Assembly: GCA_902624045.1 (NCBI GenBank)
Contig: CACNVX010000007.1
Coordinates: 1-53,935, forward strand
Direction of reading: 5' to 3'
Source: an uncultured Pelagibacteraceae bacterium
GTDB lineage: Bacteria; Pseudomonadota; Alphaproteobacteria; Pelagibacterales; Pelagibacteraceae
Length of the DNA stretch: 53,935 nucleotides
This document shows positions 1 through 7,596 of this stretch, one piece after another. How positions within the stretch are numbered: the first letter of the stretch is position 1; every line of letters starts with the position of its first letter. Under the pieces are notes generated by a model. It did not search any database, had not been told where the DNA came from, and saw only the letters and a program-made list of their open reading frames with translations. The translations under genes and the position numbers were made by a program.

Positions 1-630
1 ATAAATAATTTCACAAGTTTTAAACATTTGATTTAAACTTATAGGCTTAAAGCCAAAACTTTTAATTTTAGTTTTTGAAATCCAAGGATCATATACGTTG
101 ATATCTTTTGTAAATGGTGACAATAAAGGGGTTAGAGATCTAGCTAAATCTCCAAAGCCTAATAATCCAATTTTTTTATTTGATAATAAAGATGATCTCA
201 AATTACTTTCCAATCCATATTTTTCCTTTTTATTTACAAAATCTATATGAGCACCGTGTATATTTCTCAATAAAGACAACGTCATTCCAAGAGCTATCTC
301 GGCAACCGGCAATGAAAAAACTGGGGATGTTGCAATTACATGTATTTTATTTTTGAAACAATAATCATAATCCATATTATTCATAAAGTTACTTTCAACA
401 TTAATTATTGCTTTCAATTTCTTTGCCTTATATAACAAATTTTTATCTAAGTCAGGTTGACCCATAATAAAAGTCGCTGAAGAAATATTTTTTTCATAAA
501 ATTTTTTTTTATTTTGATTTGGTGCAGTAACTATTTTATATTTTGATTTTAATTCTCTAAGCTTATCTTTTGTAAATATTAAATCTAAAGTTCTTGGAAA
601 AGGATCAGATATAACTACTAATTTTTTCAT
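1..630 (-). CDS. D-2-hydroxyacid dehydrogenase, 3' end outside window
   Basis: The frame is open from an ATG at 628-630 to the first base of the window, giving 210 residues. The start (MKKLVVISDPFPRTLDL) and the later IGLLGFGDLAR stretch followed by VYDPW match the N-terminal catalytic lobe and the NAD-binding Rossmann turn of the D-isomer-specific 2-hydroxyacid dehydrogenase family. The catalytic Arg/Glu/His region would lie beyond the edge. It starts 8 bases after the stop of the upstream Gfo/Idh gene on the same strand, which itself follows the IolD-like gene by 5 bases, so the three probably form one operon. The substrate is unknown; an NAD(H)-linked reaction on a sugar-derived 2-hydroxy or 2-keto acid is the likely role. 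The family is clear, the exact enzyme is not. Confidence 0.8.
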   Translation of the reverse strand, partial: MKKLVVISDPFPRTLDLIFTKDKLRELKSKYKIVTAPNQNKKKFYEKNISSATFIMGQPDLDKNLLYKAKKLKAIINVESNFMNNMDYDYCFKNKIHVIATSPVFSLPVAEIALGMTLSLLRNIHGAHIDFVNKKEKYGLESNLRSSLLSNKKIGLLGFGDLARSLTPLLSPFTKDINVYDPWISKTKIKSFGFKPISLNQMFKTCEIIY

Positions 631-638
631 AAAATTAC

Positions 639-1796
639 TTAATTAAGAATTTGTTTTATATCAGAAATTTTAAAAATTTTTGGTTTTTTACATTTCGTTT
701 TTATAAATTTTACTTTTCCAGATCTACATGCCTGCATAATTGATTGTATTATATCTAGTACATGAAGTGATAACTCACCATTACACATATTGTTTTTTTT
801 TTTAAGTATAGAGAAAGCCATCTCAGATAATCCAGCACCTCTATAATTTGCATTTGTCGGACTTTCGTTCGCTCTTGAGCTTTGTGATCTTATATTAATC
901 TTGCCTAAAGGTAGTTTGTTAGTTTTATATTCTTTCCAAGGTTTGCCTAAATTTTTACATACAAAAACAGAACCTCCAAACATGTTTGGATCTGGAACTA
1001 TCATTGATCCTTTATCTCCATAAAGCTCAATGTGATTATTTTGATGTGCAATGACATCAAATGAAAGTGTTAAATGAATAACCGATCCATTATGAAAAGT
1101 TAATGTAGATAAATATGAGGTTGGGCATTTTACTTTAAATTTTTTATTTTTTTTTGGACCTATTCCAATAGTTCTTGTTTTTTTCCCATTAACTATACTG
1201 CCGGTAACTTTTTTTGCTGGTCCTAATAAATTTACTAGTGCTGTTAAATAATAAGGCCCCATGTCTATAACTGGGCCTCCTTCTTTTTTAGCAAACCATG
1301 GTTCTGGGTTTGGATGATACGATTGTACTCCAGGAAAAGCAAAAACTGCATTTCCCAAAACTACTTTACCAATAATTTTTTTTTCTAATAACTCTTTAGA
1401 TTTTTGTATTCCAGCTCCCAAAAATGTATCGGGTGCATTACCAATATAAAGTTTATTTTTTTTTGCTATATATATTAATTCTTTTCCATCTTTGAAGTTT
1501 ATCGCTAATGGTTTTTCTGAATAAACATGTTTACCATTTAACAAAGATTGTTTAGCAATTTTGTAATGTGCTTTAGGAATAGTGAGATTAAGTATTATTT
1601 CTATTTCTTCATCTTTTAATAATTGCTGGACTGTTAATGCTTTTATCTTATAGATTTTTGCACATTTTACTGCAGTATTATGATTAATATCTGCACATTT
1701 TATAATTTTAACATTATTAAAATATTTCTCAGCTCGAAAATATGTTTCAGATATATGTCCACATCCTATTAAGCCAACTTTAAAAACTCTAGTCAT
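639..1796 (-). CDS. Gfo/Idh/MocA family oxidoreductase
   Basis: This 385-residue protein opens with a Rossmann motif (VGLIGCGHISETYF, residues 7-20) and has the family's EKP motif at residues 94-96. A GGPVIDMGPYYLTALVNLLGP stretch, in two parts around the DMG, marks the C-terminal substrate domain; it carries Tyr where many relatives have the catalytic His, as in the glucose-fructose oxidoreductase-like branch. Family members perform NAD(P)-dependent oxidation or reduction of sugars and cyclitols. The gene lies between the IolD-like gene (5-base gap) and a D-2-hydroxyacid dehydrogenase (8-base gap), which suggests a joint role in cyclitol or sugar-acid breakdown. The specific substrate cannot be read from the sequence. 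Confidence 0.88.
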   Translation of the reverse strand: MTRVFKVGLIGCGHISETYFRAEKYFNNVKIIKCADINHNTAVKCAKIYKIKALTVQQLLKDEEIEIILNLTIPKAHYKIAKQSLLNGKHVYSEKPLAINFKDGKELIYIAKKNKLYIGNAPDTFLGAGIQKSKELLEKKIIGKVVLGNAVFAFPGVQSYHPNPEPWFAKKEGGPVIDMGPYYLTALVNLLGPAKKVTGSIVNGKKTRTIGIGPKKNKKFKVKCPTSYLSTLTFHNGSVIHLTLSFDVIAHQNNHIELYGDKGSMIVPDPNMFGGSVFVCKNLGKPWKEYKTNKLPLGKINIRSQSSRANESPTNANYRGAGLSEMAFSILKKKNNMCNGELSLHVLDIIQSIMQACRSGKVKFIKTKCKKPKIFKISDIKQILN

Positions 1797-1801
1797 GGGT
1801 T

Positions 1802-3649
1802 TTAAACACCCTGTCTTTGTTTATTTTTTCCCTCTTTATATAATTTTAAAGCCTCTTTGTTCTCCTCTGTAGTTGGGTTTTCCAAAGTTGGGCTATCCCA
1901 GAAAGCGGATCCCTCAATCCATTTATAAGCATGAGTTTTAATTGAAATAACGTAAGTAACATCTGATTTTTTTGCCCTTTTAAAAGCTTCTTCAAGTTCG
2001 GAAATAGAATTTACATGTTCTGATTTAGCGCCCATACTTTCTGCATGTTTAGCAAAATCAACATCAACCAAACCTGGTGTTTTAGAGCTTTTCAATAAAT
2101 TATTATATTCTTTTCCACCCTTAAACAATTGAAGACGGTTGATTACTGCAAAACCTCCATTATCACAAATAATTATAATTAATTTATTTTTAGTAATTAC
2201 TGATGAGTATATATCTGTATTGTTCAGCAAATAAGAGCCATCACCAACAAAAGAAATTACATCTTTTTCAGGATTTGCCATTTTAATACCAAGAGCACCT
2301 GAAATTTCATAGCTCATACAACTAAACCCCCACTCTGTTTCATGAGTATTTAGTTCTCTTGGTCTCCATACCTGCGCAACTTCTCCAACTAAACCTCCAG
2401 CTGCTGTAACGGCAATATCTGTTGGATCTGAATTTCTATAAATTGCTCCAACTGCTTGAACATAACTTGGAATTTCTTGGTTTGTCGGAGCACTCTCTTG
2501 ATCTATATGCTTGTCCCATTCCTGTAATTCTTTTTGAGATTTATTATTCCATTCATCTTCTGCTTTCCAATTTCCAAGTGCTAAAGAAAGTTCGTCTAAG
2601 GAAACTTTTGCATCTCCAACAACTGCTTGTGCTAAATGTTTGTTTGCATCAAATCTAGAAACATTGATTGAAACAAGTTTAAAATTTTCATTTTCGAAAT
2701 TTGCCCAAGAGCCTGTTGTAAAATCTGCTAATTTTGTTCCTACAGCTATTGCAAGATCAGTTTGTTTAGCAAGATTATTTGTATTTTTTCCTCCTAAACC
2801 TCCTATTTGGCCAGCATAGTGTGAATGATTTTTTTTGATTGTGGAATAGCCCATAACTGTTTGTGTGACTGGTATATTGTGTTTAATTGCAAATTTGCTT
2901 AAATTTTCCATAGCATCTGAATAAAAAACTCCCCCGCCAGAAATTATAATTGGTTTTTTTGATTTTTTAATTTTTTCTGCTGCTTCTTTTATTTGAAAAT
3001 CGTCAGGTCTTGGTCTTCTAATTGTATGAATTCTCTCATGAAAAAATTCCTCAGGATAATCAAAGACTTGTCCTTGAATATCTTGACTTAAAGCAATACA
3101 AGCTGGACCACAATCAGCTGGGTCCAACATCATTTGTAATGCAGATGGAAATGATTGTATGATTTGTTCCGGTCTTGTTATTCTATCAAAATATCTTGTT
3201 ACCGGTTTAAACGCATCATTTGCTGTAATTCCTGGGTTATTAAAATGTTCTACTTGTTGAAGAACTGGATCTGGCATTCTATTTGCATACGTATCTCCCG
3301 GTAAAAATAAAATTGGCAACCTATTGCTCATTGCAACGGCCGCAGCTGTTACCATATTAGTTGCACCTGGTCCTACAGAAGATGTAGCTACAAAAATTTG
3401 TTGCCTTCTCTTCGCTCTTGAATAACCAATGCCTGTTAGAGCCATATTTTGCTCATGATGACCTCTGTATGTAGGTAAATCTTTTTGATTTTCCTCTAAA
3501 GCTTGTCCTAAGCAAGCTACATTCCCATGACCAAAAATTCCAAATACTCCTGGAAACAGAGGTTCTTTTTTACCATTTATTAATATTTTTTGAGCAATTA
3601 AATATTTAACGATAGCATGTGCACAGGTGATTGTAATTTTTTTCATCAA
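1802..3649 (-). CDS. iolD: IolD-like TPP-dependent trihydroxycyclohexane-dione hydrolase
   Basis: This 615-residue protein belongs to the thiamine-diphosphate enzyme superfamily and matches IolD in its N-terminus (TCAHAIVKYL, then GVFGIFGHGNVACLGQAL) and overall length. The catalytic Glu is in GHHEQNMA (E66). The TPP/Mg motif is GDGSYLLNN at 469-477, followed by CDN ending at N497. IolD opens the ring of 3D-(3,5/4)-trihydroxycyclohexane-1,2-dione to give 5-deoxy-glucuronate in myo-inositol catabolism. It heads an operon with a Gfo/Idh gene and a hydroxyacid dehydrogenase and is divergent from an aldehyde dehydrogenase-aldolase pair. A second Met at residue 2 is an equally good start. An IolE-like gene lies 14 kb away; iolB, iolC, iolJ and iolA are absent from the window. 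Confidence 0.88.
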   Translation of the reverse strand: MMKKITITCAHAIVKYLIAQKILINGKKEPLFPGVFGIFGHGNVACLGQALEENQKDLPTYRGHHEQNMALTGIGYSRAKRRQQIFVATSSVGPGATNMVTAAAVAMSNRLPILFLPGDTYANRMPDPVLQQVEHFNNPGITANDAFKPVTRYFDRITRPEQIIQSFPSALQMMLDPADCGPACIALSQDIQGQVFDYPEEFFHERIHTIRRPRPDDFQIKEAAEKIKKSKKPIIISGGGVFYSDAMENLSKFAIKHNIPVTQTVMGYSTIKKNHSHYAGQIGGLGGKNTNNLAKQTDLAIAVGTKLADFTTGSWANFENENFKLVSINVSRFDANKHLAQAVVGDAKVSLDELSLALGNWKAEDEWNNKSQKELQEWDKHIDQESAPTNQEIPSYVQAVGAIYRNSDPTDIAVTAAGGLVGEVAQVWRPRELNTHETEWGFSCMSYEISGALGIKMANPEKDVISFVGDGSYLLNNTDIYSSVITKNKLIIIICDNGGFAVINRLQLFKGGKEYNNLLKSSKTPGLVDVDFAKHAESMGAKSEHVNSISELEEAFKRAKKSDVTYVISIKTHAYKWIEGSAFWDSPTLENPTTEENKEALKLYKEGKNKQRQGV

Positions 3650-3737
3650 TTAAGTATAACTTTGATTGAGTATAATGTTTATATATGGTTAAGTATAAAA
3701 TAAAAAACCCAATTAAGTAAACTTAAATATAAATTCT
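3650..3737. promoter_or_regulatory. Divergent promoter region with repeated TTAAGTATAA boxes
   Basis: The 88 bases between the IolD-like and aldehyde dehydrogenase genes contain four related boxes: TTAAGTATAA at 3651-3660, TTGAGTATAA at 3667-3676, TTAAGTATAA at 3690-3699, and TTAAGTAAAC at 3714-3723. The last box is one arm of a perfect inverted repeat, TTAAGT-AA-ACTTAA, at 3714-3727. A related TTAAGTATAG lies on the minus strand upstream of dctP. The arrangement suggests cooperative binding of a regulator controlling both divergent operons. No footprint or regulator identity can be read here; the MarR-like protein at 6087-6503 is one candidate. Confidence 0.5.
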
Positions 3738-5180
3738 ATGTACGAAAAATTTGGACAATTCATTGATGGCAAATGGCAACAAGCTGAAAAAAAAGAAACT
3801 TACGATGTAATCAATCCTGCAACAGAAGAAGTTATAGGAAAAGCTTCAAAAGCTTCATCTATTGAAGTGCAGAAAGCATTAAAGTCAGCAGAGAAAGGAC
3901 TTGAGATTTGGAAAAATACTGCTCCTTGGCAAAGAGCTTACGTTCTCAGAAAAGTAGCCGATCTAATGAGAGAGAAGAAAGAGGTTTTAGCAAAATGGTT
4001 AACTTTGGAAGTAGGAAAACCACTTGCAGAGGCGGTGGGTGAAGTTGGTGGTGGAGCAGATATTTTTGAATGGAATGCTGAAGAAACAAAAAGAATATAT
4101 GGGCAAACTCAACAAAGTAGATTTCCAGATACAAGAGTGCATGTTTATTATCAGCCAGTAGGAGTTGTTGCAGCTCTGGTGCCTTGGAATTTTCCAATAG
4201 TTTTAGCTTCAAGAAAAATTTCTACTTCTTTAGCTGCTGGCTGTTCTGTTATATGTAAGCCAGATGTAATAACACCGGGTGCTGTAATGGAATTAGTAAA
4301 CATTTGTAAAGAAGCAGGTGTACCAGATGGCGTTATAAGCCTTTTATCTGGAGATCCAGCTGAGATATCTAATGAATTAATGGAATCTGACATAATTAAA
4401 AAAGTTTCTGTAACTGGGTCTACAAGAGTTGGTAAGATAATTTTAAAAAAAGCTGCAGATAAAGTTCAAAGAGTAACAATGGAACTTAGTGGACACTCTC
4501 CTTTTATAGTTTGTGAAGATGTGGACATTAATAAAGTCGCAGATATAGCTATAACTGGTAAGTTCAGAAATAATGGACAAGTCTGTATTTCACCAAATAG
4601 ATTTTATATTCAAGAAAATAGAAAAGATGAATTTGTTGATGCTTTTATTGAAAGAGCAAAAAAATTAAAAATTGGAAACGGTATGGATGATGGTATTGAT
4701 CTAGGTCCATTAACTACAGCAAAAAGATTAGAAGAAATTGAAAAATTAGTTGAGACTACAAAAAAAGAGGGTGCTAAGGTTTTGATGGGTGGAAAAAGAC
4801 CTTCTGGATTCAACAAAGGCTATTATTATGAACCTACCGTATTTGATGATGTAAAAGATAATTTTACAATCATGAAAGAAGAGCCTTTTGGTCCACTAGT
4901 TCCAATTTTAACATTTAAAACGTTTGACGAAGTTATTGAGAGAGCTAATGACAATGATCTGGGTTTATGTAGTTATTTATACACAAATTCAATGGACAAA
5001 GCTCATATAGGATCTGAAAAATTAGAAACTGGTTGTGTTGCTGTAAACACTGGTGTGGTTGCCCTTGCTGAAGCTCCTTTCGGAGGTATTAAGCAAACAG
5101 GTTATGGACGTGAAGGTGGATCTGGAGCAATTAAAGATTATTTAAATGTGAAATATACTCACATGGGATTAAAAATCTAA
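3738..5180 (+). CDS. NAD(P)-dependent aldehyde dehydrogenase, GabD/semialdehyde type
   Basis: A full-length 480-residue ALDH. The oxyanion Asn is in PWNFP (149-153, N151), the general base is E249 in VTMELSGHSP, and the nucleophile is C283 in NNGQVCISPNRF. The cofactor loop reads CKPDVITP (K174) rather than the usual KPSE-x-TP, and SGHSP replaces the common GGKSP, so it is a divergent member. The Arg-Phe-rich region around FRNNGQVC most resembles succinate- or ketoglutarate-semialdehyde dehydrogenases. It is followed after 3 bases by an HpcH/HpaI aldolase, implying that it oxidises an aldehyde or semialdehyde produced or used by that aldolase. Its promoter would lie in the boxed divergent region at 3650-3737. 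Confidence 0.9.
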   Translation: MYEKFGQFIDGKWQQAEKKETYDVINPATEEVIGKASKASSIEVQKALKSAEKGLEIWKNTAPWQRAYVLRKVADLMREKKEVLAKWLTLEVGKPLAEAVGEVGGGADIFEWNAEETKRIYGQTQQSRFPDTRVHVYYQPVGVVAALVPWNFPIVLASRKISTSLAAGCSVICKPDVITPGAVMELVNICKEAGVPDGVISLLSGDPAEISNELMESDIIKKVSVTGSTRVGKIILKKAADKVQRVTMELSGHSPFIVCEDVDINKVADIAITGKFRNNGQVCISPNRFYIQENRKDEFVDAFIERAKKLKIGNGMDDGIDLGPLTTAKRLEEIEKLVETTKKEGAKVLMGGKRPSGFNKGYYYEPTVFDDVKDNFTIMKEEPFGPLVPILTFKTFDEVIERANDNDLGLCSYLYTNSMDKAHIGSEKLETGCVAVNTGVVALAEAPFGGIKQTGYGREGGSGAIKDYLNVKYTHMGLKI

Positions 5181-5183
5181 ATA

Positions 5184-5978
5184 ATGAGAAAGAATAAAGT
5201 TAAAGAAATGATGAAGGAAGGTAAACCCGTCATCAATGGTTGGTGTGCAATTCCCAGTACAGCATCAGCTGAAGCAATGGCTCATCAAGGTTGGGATTCT
5301 CTAACTGTAGATATGCAACATGGTTTGGTTGATTACAGTAATGCACTTCCAATGATGCAAACAATATCAACAACAGAAGTAACTCCTTTAGCAAGAGTAA
5401 ATTGGAACGAACCAGGTCAAATAATGAAAATATTAGATGCTGGATGTTATGGAATTATTTGTCCAATGGTAAGTAATAAAAAAGAAGCTGAAAACTTTGT
5501 CCAAGCATGCATGTATCCACCAGATGGTTACAGGAGTTTTGGCCCAGTTAGAGGTTTAATTTATGGAGGGCCTGATTATGCAGATCACGCAAATCAAGAA
5601 ATACTAAAATTGGCAATGATAGAAACAAAAGAGTCGTTGGAGAACCTTGATGAGATTATGTCTACACCGGGTGTTGATGGTATTTATATTGGACCAGCAG
5701 ATTTAAGTTTAGCCATAGGTGAAAAACCTGGTTTTGACAGACCTGAGTCTTCAAAAGCTTATTCAGAAATTTTAAGAATTTTAGAACACGCAAAAAAAAA
5801 TAATATTTTTGCAGGAATTCATAATGGTACTACAGAATATGCAACTAAGATGATTGAAAAAGGTTTTAATTTTGTAACTATAGCCTCTGATTTAAGGGCC
5901 CTAAGTGCTGGTGCAAAAGCTACAGTTGATAAAATGAAGGGTTCTTTGTCAAAAAAAGATGATAATGCTACTTACTAA
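5184..5978 (+). CDS. HpcH/HpaI family class II aldolase
   Basis: This 264-residue protein matches metal-dependent pyruvate aldolases such as HpaI and 2-keto-3-deoxyglucarate aldolase. Residues that line up with the HpaI active site are H46 in DMQHGLVDY, R71 in ARVNW, metal ligand E147 in AMIETKE and D173 in GPADLS. Such enzymes cleave 2-keto-4-hydroxy acids to pyruvate or a related oxoacid plus an aldehyde. It follows the aldehyde dehydrogenase by 3 bases and is surely co-transcribed. In an otherwise IolD/IolE-containing region without IolC or IolJ, it is the best candidate for the carbon-carbon cleavage step. The physiological substrate is inference. Confidence 0.9.
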   Translation: MRKNKVKEMMKEGKPVINGWCAIPSTASAEAMAHQGWDSLTVDMQHGLVDYSNALPMMQTISTTEVTPLARVNWNEPGQIMKILDAGCYGIICPMVSNKKEAENFVQACMYPPDGYRSFGPVRGLIYGGPDYADHANQEILKLAMIETKESLENLDEIMSTPGVDGIYIGPADLSLAIGEKPGFDRPESSKAYSEILRILEHAKKNNIFAGIHNGTTEYATKMIEKGFNFVTIASDLRALSAGAKATVDKMKGSLSKKDDNATY

Positions 5979-5994
5979 TCTAGTGATCTAAAAA

Positions 5995-6090
5995 TTACTC
6001 AAATTGTTTTTTTCCCCTTAGCTGCTTTTGGTCTCCAACGGTTACTGTTTGCTTTGCTGGTTTAGCAGTCCTTGTATAGATATTCTTCAT
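5995..6090 (-). CDS. Possible 31-aa small protein coupled to the MarR-like gene
   Basis: The ATG at 6088-6090 overlaps the TGA of the MarR-like gene in the form ATGA, and the frame runs 31 codons to a TAA at 5995-5997. The peptide (MKNIYTRTAKPAKQTVTVGD then QKQLRGKKQFE) is basic. The stretch is visibly richer in G and C than its neighbours. A second frame over the same bases, lacking a start, reads NRWRPKAAKGKKTI, so which frame is coding, if either, is uncertain. No known family is recognised. Alternatively, this is a 3' untranslated region or a relic of a recombination boundary. Confidence 0.35.
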   Translation of the reverse strand: MKNIYTRTAKPAKQTVTVGDQKQLRGKKQFE

Positions 6091-6503
6091 TTAATTCCTT
6101 TATAAAGAATATCTCTTCTATCAATAAACTCCTCAAAAGTTTTAATTGTAATAACTGAAGGTAGAATAAAAATAGATCTTTTATCTCTATCGTTTCTAAT
6201 AATTCTAAAATAACCTTTTTTAATTGCTGTATCGATATAAACGTTTGAGGTCAAATATGATTTCTCGATTACTTTAAGTAATTGATTTTTGGTAATTGAT
6301 TTATTTTTGTAATAAGCAAGCATAACCATATGCAACATAATCCAATGTTGCGGGGTTAGGGAAAACCAATTCAATAATTCGTTGGCTAATCTTCCTTCAA
6401 AGTCGCCAAGTGATATTTCTGCTAATTGAATTCTTTTTTGAGTTAGTTTTGGAATTTTTTTTTGTTCTTCAAAATGTTTTGGGTATTTAAACTGTCTTTT
6501 CAT
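6087..6503 (-). CDS. MarR-like winged-helix transcriptional regulator
   Basis: A 138-residue protein without membrane segments. The middle (SLTPQHWIMLHMVMLAYYKN, then SITKNQLLKVIEKSYLTSNVY) looks like the helix-turn-helix core, and IDTAIKKGYF followed by RNDRDKRSIFILPS has the recognition helix, wing and DxR pattern of MarR-family regulators. It lies 27 bases after the DUF1907 gene on the same strand and is divergent, across that gene, from the PanE-like reductase. A local regulator of the sugar-acid genes is the natural inference, possibly acting on the palindrome at 7545-7570 or the boxes at 3651-3727. Family assignment is by pattern only. Confidence 0.65.
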   Translation of the reverse strand: MKRQFKYPKHFEEQKKIPKLTQKRIQLAEISLGDFEGRLANELLNWFSLTPQHWIMLHMVMLAYYKNKSITKNQLLKVIEKSYLTSNVYIDTAIKKGYFRIIRNDRDKRSIFILPSVITIKTFEEFIDRRDILYKGIK

Positions 6504-6530
6504 TAAATAAACTTAAACACATTCAATTTT

Positions 6531-7508
6531 CTATTCAATACTATTTTTATTTAATAGTTCTTTATAAATATTGTTTACTCTATGAACTTCCACTGCAGTA
6601 TTAAAATATCCTTCATATTCTATTTCATTAGGTGTCACGTCAAAATGATAATGACCAGCATCTCTATCATGCTCATAAGAATGAAAGTGAGTGTGCTCAC
6701 CAGATTCTCTCAGATTTAATTCACCTCCTATTGGATCACCTGTCCAAAGAACAGTATAACACTGTAATTTTGGTCCTACAGGTTCATAAAATTGAAGAAA
6801 ATCTTTTACACATTTCATTTGTTTTGGATCGTAATACTCATATTTAATATCTTTATAATCAGGTTGTACATGAGATCTGATTTTTCCATTTAGAATTCTA
6901 AACACACCTGCAAGAGACATGTGATCATTATCTTTAATTTTTAAATTTTTTGATAAAGAAGACCTCATTGCTTGAGGTAAAGAACCTTGTTCTCCCTTTC
7001 TTCCTTTTATTTTTATTTTAATTACTTTTCCTTTTTTACCATCAGAGTAATAAATATTACCAAGACCACCATGTTTTTTGGCAGAATATTTTTCAACAAT
7101 ACATTGCTTATCTGAACCTACTCTTGCTATTATTGATTTAGATTCTTCTGTAATTAAATTTTCATTGATAACCAGTTCTCCACAATGACCATCTAAACAT
7201 GACATTGCACCTGATCCAGCTCCTAAAGCATAGGATTTTTCAGAGTCAATCATTTTGGATATTTCTTGATAGTCAAACTCTGCACCAATAAATTGTGGAT
7301 CATGCATATATGGCTCACCACCAACGTCTATTATTTTTTGATTTCCACTTATTCCCTCTGATGGACAATCCCAATCTCTAAGGTTAGGACAGTCTACCAC
7401 TTCTACCTCAACATTTTTGAAATTTTCAGATAATCCTTTTCTTAATGCATCTGAAATATCTTCTAATGAATAATCTCTAAAAACTCCTTTTTCTATTTTT
7501 AATTGCAT
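6531..7508 (-). CDS. DUF1907 / C11orf54-family zinc protein
   Basis: This 325-residue protein matches human C11orf54 (PTD012) end to end: LEDISDALRKGLSENFKNVE then VVDCPNL near the start, GGEPYM at 63-68, LGAGSGA at 95-101, NGKIRSHV at 207-214, and the zinc signature EHTHFHS (H272, H274) with GHYHFDVTP (H286, H288) and EYEGYF after it. The human crystal structure was described with zinc bound by histidines and weak ester hydrolase activity. I also recall, without being able to check here, newer work linking C11orf54 to L-xylulose formation from a 3-keto sugar acid, which would fit this locus. It heads an operon with the MarR-like gene. Confidence 0.85.
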   Translation of the reverse strand: MQLKIEKGVFRDYSLEDISDALRKGLSENFKNVEVEVVDCPNLRDWDCPSEGISGNQKIIDVGGEPYMHDPQFIGAEFDYQEISKMIDSEKSYALGAGSGAMSCLDGHCGELVINENLITEESKSIIARVGSDKQCIVEKYSAKKHGGLGNIYYSDGKKGKVIKIKIKGRKGEQGSLPQAMRSSLSKNLKIKDNDHMSLAGVFRILNGKIRSHVQPDYKDIKYEYYDPKQMKCVKDFLQFYEPVGPKLQCYTVLWTGDPIGGELNLRESGEHTHFHSYEHDRDAGHYHFDVTPNEIEYEGYFNTAVEVHRVNNIYKELLNKNSIE

Positions 7509-7544
7509 GATGTGAATAAGCTATTATTTATTTTGCATAATGTC

Positions 7545-7570
7545 TATAGATAATATATATAATTTCTATA
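7545..7570. promoter_or_regulatory. Imperfect palindrome in the DUF1907 / PanE-like divergent gap
   Basis: The 88-base gap at 7509-7596 between two divergent genes holds a 26-base inverted repeat with arms TATAGATAATATA and TATAATTTCTATA, matching at 11 of 13 positions. It lies between the two start codons, as expected of an operator for a dimeric regulator such as the MarR-like protein encoded just beyond. AT-richness makes chance palindromes fairly common, so support is modest. Confidence 0.4.
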
Positions 7571-7596
7571 CATAAATAATTTTAAACAAGATAACA

